Made by a program: the position numbers and the translations under genes
Shown here: one piece after another, positions 1 to 3,405 of the stretch
Layout: each line of letters starts with the position of its first letter
How positions within the stretch are numbered: the stretch's first letter is position 1
The notes under the pieces: generated by a model
Database searches by the model: none
The model's input: the letters and a program-made list of their open reading frames with translations, nothing else
What the model was told of the DNA's origin: nothing
Origin: Ignavibacteriota bacterium
Lineage (GTDB): Bacteria; Bacteroidota; Ignavibacteria; UBA10030; SZUA-254
Direction of reading: 5' to 3'
DNA: 6,019 nucleotides
Assembly: GCA_016191715.1 (NCBI GenBank)
Contig: JACPVN010000270.1
Span: 1-6,019 of the forward strand

Positions 1-327
1 AACTATTCGCATTCAGCACCAAGCGCGGACGCTTGGTGGAGCAACAATTCGACCAATGGAAGTCGAGATGTCTACGACCCGTATGGAATCTCGACCTACA
101 TTGTTGACAGAAATTACATCAAATCAAAAACCAACTTCAAGGCAATACAATTTCTCTCAGAGTATCTTCTGATACTTGCCAACGGATTTTTACCAATCTC
201 TGTTGATAATTTATCGGTCTTGTTTGAAGACAATCTGCAATTGACTTTTTTGTTAAGCCGGTTGCTTGTGTTGGTTCTAAGAAAACATTTGTCCGAATCC
301 GGGATTTCTTTTCACTCCATGAAGTAA
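1..327 (+). CDS. possible 3' part of an unidentified CDS, running off the left edge
   Basis: Frame 1 is open from the window edge to a TAA at 325-327. The first 40-odd codons read like genuine protein (for example DAWWSNNSTNGSRDVYDPYG), with many Trp, Tyr, Asn and Asp residues and a mixed third-position usage. From about base 130 onward the frame runs antisense through the mazF remnant and becomes a Leu/Ser/Phe-rich string typical of a shadow frame. I infer that if a real gene ends here, its original end lay near base 130 and the rest is read-through into the toxin-antitoxin block. I do not recognise the family. The two inverted repeats in 17-95 lie inside this stretch and could instead mean it is non-coding. 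Confidence 0.25.
   Translation, partial: NYSHSAPSADAWWSNNSTNGSRDVYDPYGISTYIVDRNYIKSKTNFKAIQFLSEYLLILANGFLPISVDNLSVLFEDNLQLTFLLSRLLVLVLRKHLSESGISFHSMK
17..38. repeat. perfect 9-bp inverted repeat with 4-nt loop
   Basis: CACCAAGCG (17-25) and CGCTTGGTG (30-38) are exact reverse complements around a CGGA loop. No T-run follows on either strand, so it is not a standard intrinsic terminator. It could be a REP-like intergenic palindrome or a chance hairpin in coding sequence. Confidence 0.6.
62..95. repeat. 8-bp inverted repeat with 18-nt loop
   Basis: GTCGAGAT (62-69) and ATCTCGAC (88-95) are exact reverse complements. The repeat lies just downstream of the 17-38 hairpin, so the two could fold as consecutive stems. 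No function is evident. Confidence 0.45.
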
Positions 328-469
328 TGGGAACAACTTATATGATTAGAACTCTTTGATTGTACACATCATTGGTAACGATCACGCAATGTCGGATTTT
401 CCCTTTTTCCGTGCCTTTTACAGGATTGAGATTAACGTCAATAATCATTCCCCGTTTCAAGGATTTCAT
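137..469 (-). pseudogene. mazF: mazF/pemK-family toxin remnant, interrupted by one in-frame stop
   Basis: Intact MazF/PemK toxins are about 110-aa endoribonucleases that cleave mRNA. On the - strand an ATG at 469-467 overlaps the antitoxin stop (ATGA). It opens a frame beginning MKSLKRGMIIDVNLNPVKGT, followed by KGKIRHCVIVTND, the classic MazF start with the G-(S/T)-E-x-G-x-x-R stretch. After codon 43 there is TAA (340-338). The same frame then continues at once with VVPITSWSEKKSRIRTNVFL and goes on to a TGA at 139-137, giving 110 codons in all, the normal family length. Arg26 and Thr49 match the catalytic Arg25/Thr48 pair of Bacillus MazF, but Thr49 lies after the stop. Relatives often have Gln at this point (I-Q-V-V-P-I-T), so CAA to TAA is the likely single change. 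The 43-aa product should be inactive unless the stop is read through or is a sequencing error. Confidence 0.9.
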
Positions 470-702
470 TTGGGCAAATCTTCCATCGAAGAGTTTGTCA
501 GTTCTTGCAACTCAGTATCTTCTTGATAAATCTCTGCATAAAGTTTTGCTGATTGCACTAATTCGTTTTTTTGTATAGACTTAATGTATTCTTCAATGGC
601 TGTTCGTACTAACGAGCTTTTATCCTTAAAACCAAGTTCTTGATATTTATTGATAAAATGTATTTGACTCTTGTCAAAATCGATTTTGGTTTGTTGCACC
701 AT
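466..702 (-). CDS. ribbon-helix-helix antitoxin of a MazEF-type module
   Basis: This 78-aa protein has a ribbon-helix-helix DNA-binding region at about residues 5-42 (IDFDKSQIHFINKY, then SSLVRTAIEEYI). An acidic tail follows (AKLYAEIYQEDTELQELT), of the kind that wraps the MazF partner in CopG/MazE-like antitoxins. It should neutralise the toxin and repress its own operon. The next gene downstream is the broken mazF, joined by an ATGA overlap, which confirms the pairing. A GGGGAG motif lies about 12 nt before the ATG, a rather long spacing. The antitoxin is intact although its toxin is not, so it may now be a relic, a repressor only, or protection against a related toxin elsewhere. Confidence 0.85.
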   Translation of the reverse strand: MVQQTKIDFDKSQIHFINKYQELGFKDKSSLVRTAIEEYIKSIQKNELVQSAKLYAEIYQEDTELQELTNSSMEDLPK

Positions 703-722
703 GTACTATTGCATCTCCCCGA

Positions 723-753
723 AAATTTTAGATTCTTTTATTCCCGAACCAAT
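723..753 (-). promoter_or_regulatory. putative promoter for the antitoxin/mazF pair
   Basis: On the - strand ATTG (753-750), a 19-nt spacer and TAAAATTT (730-723) resemble the Bacteroidota -33/-7 pattern TTTG N19-20 TAnnTTTG. The upstream half lies inside the last codons of the RelE-like toxin gene. The pair could therefore be transcribed alone as well as by read-through from the upstream module. Confidence 0.35.
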
Positions 754-1064
754 CTCTCCTGTAAAAGTTTTTGCATATCCCTTCTTCCATCTAACACACA
801 ATAAATAACAATTTCTTTTCCGAGAATTTGATAAATGATGCGGTATGGTTTGAAGTGAATTTCCAGAAAGTCATAAACTCCTATGACGTCTAATTCGGGA
901 GGGACATGACCGCGGTGAGGTAATTCCTGTAGGGAGAAACACTTCTCTCGCAGTTTAGAAAATAATTTTTCTGCCTTTTCTTCGGAATCGTTGAGGTAAA
1001 CGTATTGATAGATTTCAAACAGGTCTAATTCAGCGCTCGAAATAATGTTAACTTTGAATTTCAT
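738..1064 (-). CDS. RelE/ParE-superfamily toxin
   Basis: This 108-aa protein matches the RelE/ParE toxin fold in size and pattern. It has a helical N-terminal half (SSAELDLFEIYQYVYLNDSE, then KLREKCFSLQELPHRG) and a beta-sheet C-terminal half (FLEIHFKPYRIIYQI, then IVIYCVLDGRRDM). RelE members cleave mRNA at the ribosome, and ParE members poison gyrase. The sequence does not decide between them. I chose the ATG at 1064-1062 (MKFKVNIIS) over an in-frame ATG 8 codons earlier. The inner start gives the usual length and places the start 17 nt inside the antitoxin gene, as expected for translational coupling. No clear ribosome binding site precedes it, which fits coupling. The frame is intact, so this toxin should be active. 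Confidence 0.82.
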   Translation of the reverse strand: MKFKVNIISSAELDLFEIYQYVYLNDSEEKAEKLFSKLREKCFSLQELPHRGHVPPELDVIGVYDFLEIHFKPYRIIYQILGKEIVIYCVLDGRRDMQKLLQERLVRE

Positions 1065-1350
1065 GTTGGTGCCGCTTGAAATTGTCAATCCGTTTTCTAA
1101 GATTGCGGAAGGAATTTTCTAGGTTCGCATACCGTCCTTTTTTCATTTCCTTCCCGCTCAGCACAAGGATTTTTAATAATGCAATTCCTTCTTGTGCTTG
1201 TTCATACACCGTTATATCCTGTAATATCGCTTTTGCTTTACCGTTATGTGTAATGACAAGAGTCTTCTGATTTTCATTTATATCCCGGATTACTTCCGAA
1301 GCGTGAGATTTAATGTAGCTGATTGGTTTTACTGATTCACTGAGTTTCAT
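1048..1350 (-). CDS. Phd/YefM-family antitoxin
   Basis: This 100-aa protein has the Phd/YefM N-terminal DNA-binding and dimerisation domain at about residues 5-55. The hallmarks are SYIKSHASEVIRDI, LVITHNGKAKAILQD and YEQAQEGIALLKIL. The lysine- and arginine-rich C-terminal third (RNLRKRIDNFKRHQHE) is where partner-toxin binding is expected. It should neutralise the overlapping RelE/ParE-like toxin downstream and repress the shared promoter. The start has a good ribosome binding site, AGGTG five nt before the ATG. A 7-bp palindrome over the -7 element just upstream is the probable autoregulatory operator. Confidence 0.85.
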   Translation of the reverse strand: MKLSESVKPISYIKSHASEVIRDINENQKTLVITHNGKAKAILQDITVYEQAQEGIALLKILVLSGKEMKKGRYANLENSFRNLRKRIDNFKRHQHEIQS

Positions 1351-1363
1351 TTGTACACCTGAT

Positions 1364-1382
1364 TATATTTGATAAAAATATA
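1364..1382. promoter_or_regulatory. palindromic operator candidate of the Phd-like antitoxin
   Basis: TATATTT (1364-1370) and AAATATA (1376-1382) are exact reverse complements around a 5-bp centre. The palindrome covers the -7 element of the antitoxin promoter and lies 14 bp from its ATG. This is where a Phd-type dimer would be expected to bind for autorepression. AT-richness raises the chance of coincidence. Confidence 0.45.
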
Positions 1383-1406
1383 GTCTTTTATTTGGTCTGC
1401 CACAAT
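1375..1406 (-). promoter_or_regulatory. putative promoter of the Phd/RelE module
   Basis: On the - strand ATTG (1406-1403), a 20-nt spacer and TATATTTT (1382-1375) fit the Bacteroidota pattern TTTG N19-20 TAnnTTTG. A sigma70-like TATAAT (1367-1362) is also present but has no convincing -35. Transcription would start shortly before the antitoxin ATG at 1350. Confidence 0.45.
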
Positions 1407-1419
1407 TCTTAAATTAATC

Positions 1420-1439
1420 AGAGATGCTTTTGCATCTCT
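1420..1439. promoter_or_regulatory. perfect 8-bp inverted repeat with TTTT loop, overlapping a -33 element
   Basis: AGAGATGC (1420-1427) and GCATCTCT (1432-1439) pair perfectly around TTTT. No T-run follows the stem, so it is unlikely to be a terminator. Its centre contains the TTTG that fits as the -33 element of the + strand promoter, so a repressor binding the palindrome could block that promoter. Confidence 0.5.
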
Positions 1440-1460
1440 CCAGGAAGTTTAGTACGTTTT
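1429..1460 (+). promoter_or_regulatory. putative promoter of the DUF5678/protease pair
   Basis: TTTG (1429-1432), a 20-nt spacer and TACGTTTT (1453-1460) match the Bacteroidota pattern TTTG N19-20 TAnnTTTG almost fully. The element lies 22 bp before the chosen ATG at 1483. It is divergent from the antitoxin promoter, with the two -33 boxes about 22 bp apart. Confidence 0.5.
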
Positions 1461-1482
1461 TCCTGAAATGAAAGGAACGAAC

Positions 1483-1719
1483 ATGGAAAACAATGTAATA
1501 GTTTTGACTCGTGAAGAAATCTATGAACAGTTTGATTCGGAATGGGTATTAGTCGGAGACCCCGAAACTACGGAAACGTTCGAAGTAATCCGGGGAAAAA
1601 TTCTCTGTCATAGCAAGGACAGGGATGAAGTGTATCGAAAAGGAAGGGAACTGCGACCGCGTAGATTTGCCTTTCTCTACACGGGAACAATACCGGAAGA
1701 TACAGCGATTATTTTATGA
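1483..1719 (+). CDS. DUF5678-like small protein
   Basis: This 78-aa protein has a DUF5678-like pattern. There is a short lead helix (TREEIYEQF), the SEWVLV strand at residues 19-24, a second strand with KILCHSKDRDEVYRKGREL, and a hydrophobic end after RRFAFLYTG. The family has no established function that I know of. I chose the ATG at 1483 because AAAGGA lies 6 nt upstream; the in-frame ATG at 1468 would sit before that site. The gene ends with an ATGA overlap into the aspartic protease gene, so the two are almost certainly translated together. I infer that it is a partner, substrate or regulator of the protease. Its size and coupling also resemble the first gene of a toxin-antitoxin-like pair, but no catalytic or DNA-binding motif supports that directly. 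Confidence 0.7.
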   Translation: MENNVIVLTREEIYEQFDSEWVLVGDPETTETFEVIRGKILCHSKDRDEVYRKGRELRPRRFAFLYTGTIPEDTAIIL

Positions 1720-2102
1720 AACTGAAATTCGAGTTATCACGAGGTTTGGTAATTGTCCCTGTAACATTTGTTAGCACAAGTGAACAAGGTATTGCCAAAC
1801 TTGCGCTTGATACCGGCGCCGCACACACACTTGTTAGTTCTGATATTGCGGTTATGCTTGGATATGACCCGGCTGTTTCGAAAGAAAGAAAACTCATCGT
1901 TACAGCAAGCGGCACCGAATACGCTTCAAGAATTTTTGTTAATTCAATTCAGGCACTCGGGATAACACGAACGAACTTTCCCGTTCTTTGTCATACGCTT
2001 CCGAACAGTGCGCGTGTAGATGGGTTGCTCGGACTGGACTTTTTCAAAAATACACTGCTAACGATTGATTTTAAGCAGGGAACAATCACCGTTCAAGAAT
2101 AA
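1716..2102 (+). CDS. retropepsin-like (clan AA) aspartic protease
   Basis: This 128-aa single-domain protein has the catalytic motif ALDTGAAHTLV, with Asp32-Thr33-Gly34-Ala35. It also has the family's second landmark, VDGLLGLDFFKNTLLTIDF, at about residues 101-119. Length and layout fit bacterial retropepsin-like proteases, which should act as homodimers, each subunit giving one aspartate. There is no signal peptide or membrane segment, so it is probably cytoplasmic. The start overlaps the stop of the DUF5678-like gene (ATGA), which makes that protein the natural candidate partner. Substrates of bacterial clan AA proteases of this type are largely unknown. A T-rich stretch follows the stop, without a convincing stem. 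Confidence 0.85.
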   Translation: MKLKFELSRGLVIVPVTFVSTSEQGIAKLALDTGAAHTLVSSDIAVMLGYDPAVSKERKLIVTASGTEYASRIFVNSIQALGITRTNFPVLCHTLPNSARVDGLLGLDFFKNTLLTIDFKQGTITVQE

Positions 2103-2138
2103 CCCTATTTTTTTCCTTCAAATTTGTGCCTCGAAAAA

Positions 2139-2169
2139 TTGTTAATCTTCTGAATGATACTTACCTTTA
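2139..2169 (+). promoter_or_regulatory. putative promoter of the lipoprotein gene
   Basis: ATTG (2139-2142), a 19-nt spacer and TACCTTTA (2162-2169) fit the Bacteroidota -33/-7 pattern, 39 bp before the chosen ATG. It lies in the 106-bp gap after the protease gene, so the lipoprotein gene is probably a separate unit. Confidence 0.45.
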
Positions 2170-2208
2170 GCCACGAAAAAATATTATTAAACTATGTGGA
2201 GAAATTCT

Positions 2209-2700
2209 ATGGGTACAAGAGCTTACATGCTCATGATAGTTGTTGCCATGCTCTTCGTTTTGGGTTGCGAAAACGAAGACGACGGCATTGCAGGGACGAC
2301 ACGTTCATCCTATTCGCTGAGGGATGTGTATTGGACAAACCGTCCGGATGCTGACCGTGACGGCTACACGACTTCAGGAACACTGAATGTCGAGGTTGAT
2401 ATCGGCAGAAACGCCACGAGGGAAATCACCGTCCGCCTGTTCACGAAGTACGCGGATGAGACGACGTGGACATTTGTCAGAGATAAGACGGTCTCCGTCA
2501 CAGGTGGTCGGAATGATGCTATTAAGTTCAGTGGCATCGCTTCACAAAATTATTATGGCTTGTATGATTTCCGCTTGATTATTTCCGGCTGGAACGGAGG
2601 GACGCTCGAATGGAATACGGAAGTCATTCCGGGCGATGATGCGGATTTGAATCATCAAAAATTTGAATATGGAACGGAAGATTTGCGGTACGAACCATAA
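2209..2700 (+). CDS. small secreted lipoprotein of unknown function
   Basis: This 163-aa protein has a lipoprotein signal peptide: MGTR, a hydrophobic core (MLMIVVAMLFVL) and the lipobox VLGC, with lipidation expected at Cys20. I chose the ATG at 2209 because GGAG lies 7 nt upstream and the signal peptide becomes the usual size; an ATG at 2194 is in frame but precedes that site. The residues after the cysteine are E-N-E-D-D. This resembles the acidic signals that send Bacteroidota lipoproteins to the cell surface. The mature part looks all-beta and Ig-like (SGTLNVEVDI, REITVRLFTKYADE, YGLYDFRLIISGW), starting with a D-A-D-R-D-G-Y segment. It vaguely recalls choice-of-anchor H repeats, but I cannot assign a family. 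It stands alone, with its own promoter and no coupled partner. Confidence 0.8.
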   Translation: MGTRAYMLMIVVAMLFVLGCENEDDGIAGTTRSSYSLRDVYWTNRPDADRDGYTTSGTLNVEVDIGRNATREITVRLFTKYADETTWTFVRDKTVSVTGGRNDAIKFSGIASQNYYGLYDFRLIISGWNGGTLEWNTEVIPGDDADLNHQKFEYGTEDLRYEP

Positions 2701-2705
2701 CTTAC

Positions 2706-2754
2706 TTGATGCTTGATGCTTGATGCTTGATGCTTGATGCTGGATTCTTAATGC
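2706..2754. repeat. heptanucleotide tandem repeat TTGATGC
   Basis: Five perfect head-to-tail copies of TTGATGC run from 2706 to 2740. Two degenerate units follow (TGGATTC and TTAATGC, to 2754). The array starts 6 bp after the lipoprotein stop. A 7-bp unit shifts frame at every copy, so the short reading frames across it are artefacts. Arrays of this kind are replication-slippage products and often vary in copy number between strains. Confidence 0.95.
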
Positions 2755-2817
2755 TCAATAACGGGAGAAAAATAGCATACCTATTACGAAAGGCAGTTCT
2801 AAAAATAACAACTGCTC

Positions 2818-2839
2818 CACACGGCGTCCTAGCCGTGTG
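2818..2839. repeat. perfect 8-bp hairpin in intergenic DNA
   Basis: CACACGGC (2818-2825) and GCCGTGTG (2832-2839) are exact reverse complements around a 6-nt loop. The stem is GC-rich inside AT-rich DNA, and no T-run follows. That suggests a REP-like dispersed palindrome rather than a terminator. Nothing else recognisable lies between the heptamer array and the gene remnant at 2949. Confidence 0.6.
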
Positions 2840-2948
2840 CATAAAGTGTTTACCGATGAAGGTTCTGCGCGGACGCAAACAGGGCATGTGGATTTTTAAA
2901 ATACCTCTAATATCTACATCCTATTACCTTTGACCTTACACCTAAGAA

Positions 2949-3143
2949 ATGAAATCAACAGACCAATTTTGGATCGAACACGGATATGGTACGCGCTTTC
3001 AGTGATTTCAAAACCTGATGCGTCTCCGAATCCGCGATGTTTTGCCTGTTTCGAGTTTATATGACTCGTATCTGTTTGAAGAAGACGGGCGATTATATGA
3101 ACTTATTTGGACTGAATATCAGGGATTGAATCTCAGTCACTAG
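2949..3143 (+). pseudogene. N-terminal remnant of a PEP/pyruvate-binding signalling protein
   Basis: From an ATG at 2949 the frame reads MKSTDQFWIEHGYGTRFQ, then TGA (3003-3005), then FQNLMRLRIRDV and SSLYDSYLFEEDGRLYELIW, EYQGLNLSH, and TAG (3141-3143). The SSLYDSYLFEEDGRLYEL block recalls the N-terminal receiver-like part of large proteins annotated as PEP/pyruvate-binding domain or pyruvate phosphate dikinase-like in Bacteroidota and relatives. That assignment is from memory of the motif. In intact proteins the sequence would continue for hundreds of residues. Here it stops at LSH and joins a different family in the same frame. The in-frame TGA and the truncation make it a dead gene fragment. 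Confidence 0.65.
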
Positions 3144-3308
3144 GCGGAACAAATGTATGGGGAGGAACGTATGGTAAATTGTCTCACGAGCGGGTTGAAT
3201 GTGGAGTCCGGATTGCAGATTCAAACGATGCTTAACTCTGTGAATGAGTTTGTCGGTTCGTTTGAACAGATGGATGATATTTCAATTATCTACGTGAGGA
3301 GAAAATGA
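3144..3308 (+). pseudogene. C-terminal remnant of a SpoIIE/PP2C-type serine phosphatase
   Basis: Directly after the TAG at 3141-3143 the same frame continues with AEQMYGEERMVNCLTSG and ends with NEFVGSFEQMDDISIIYVRRK before TGA (3306-3308). G-E-E-R, about 35 residues, and then F-x-Q-x-D-D-I-[ST] is the C-terminal signature of SpoIIE/RsbU PP2C phosphatases. The Asp-Asp-Ile contains metal-binding acids of the fold. Only about the last 54 residues remain, so no catalytic domain can form. An ATG at 3153 could start a 51-aa peptide, but a ribosome binding site is not evident. The junction with the upstream remnant suggests an internal deletion that removed the rest of two genes or of one fused gene. 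Confidence 0.7.
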
Positions 3309-3321
3309 TATTCACTCTCTG

Positions 3322-3345
3322 GTATGAAATATTACATTTTCATAC
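3322..3345. promoter_or_regulatory. 8-bp inverted repeat upstream of sppA
   Basis: GTATGAAA (3322-3329) and TTTCATAC (3338-3345) are exact reverse complements with an 8-nt centre, about 60 bp before the sppA start. The right arm overlaps the weak -35 candidate, so it could be an operator. The stem is AT-rich with no adjoining T-run, so it is a poor terminator. Confidence 0.4.
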
Positions 3346-3365
3346 TGAAAAGTTTCTGGTATTAT
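3337..3365 (+). promoter_or_regulatory. weak putative sppA promoter
   Basis: TTTTCA (3337-3342), a 17-nt spacer and TATTAT (3360-3365) give a partial match to a vegetative promoter 40 bp before the sppA ATG. The Bacteroidota-type pattern is less clear here than at the other genes. The assignment rests mainly on position. Confidence 0.25.
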
Positions 3366-3405
3366 TTAAAAAAAAATACTTCACTCAATGACAAAGGAAC
3401 TATTT

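Noticed and set aside
1..136. Integron attC site at the left edge
   Set aside because: The inverted repeats lack the conserved GTTRRRY/RYYYAAC ends, and the toxin-antitoxin genes are not arranged as cassettes.
360..578. 72-codon + strand frame across the toxin-antitoxin genes
   Set aside because: It is antisense to the mazF remnant and its antitoxin, both clearly recognisable on the - strand.
1420..1439. Hairpin as a terminator between the divergent genes
   Set aside because: Neither strand has a T-run after the stem, and no gene ends nearby. A regulatory site fits the position better.
1709..1965. Short frames overlapping the aspartic protease on both strands
   Set aside because: The protease frame carries both family motifs; the others are shadows.
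23..2876. Identical 10-mer GCGCGGACGC at 23-32 and 2867-2876
   Set aside because: A shared 10-mer is expected by chance in a 6-kb window, and the flanks do not match, so it is not a repeat family.
2702..2933. Short frames on both strands across the heptamer repeat
   Set aside because: They are generated by the tandem TTGATGC unit and have no recognisable protein features.
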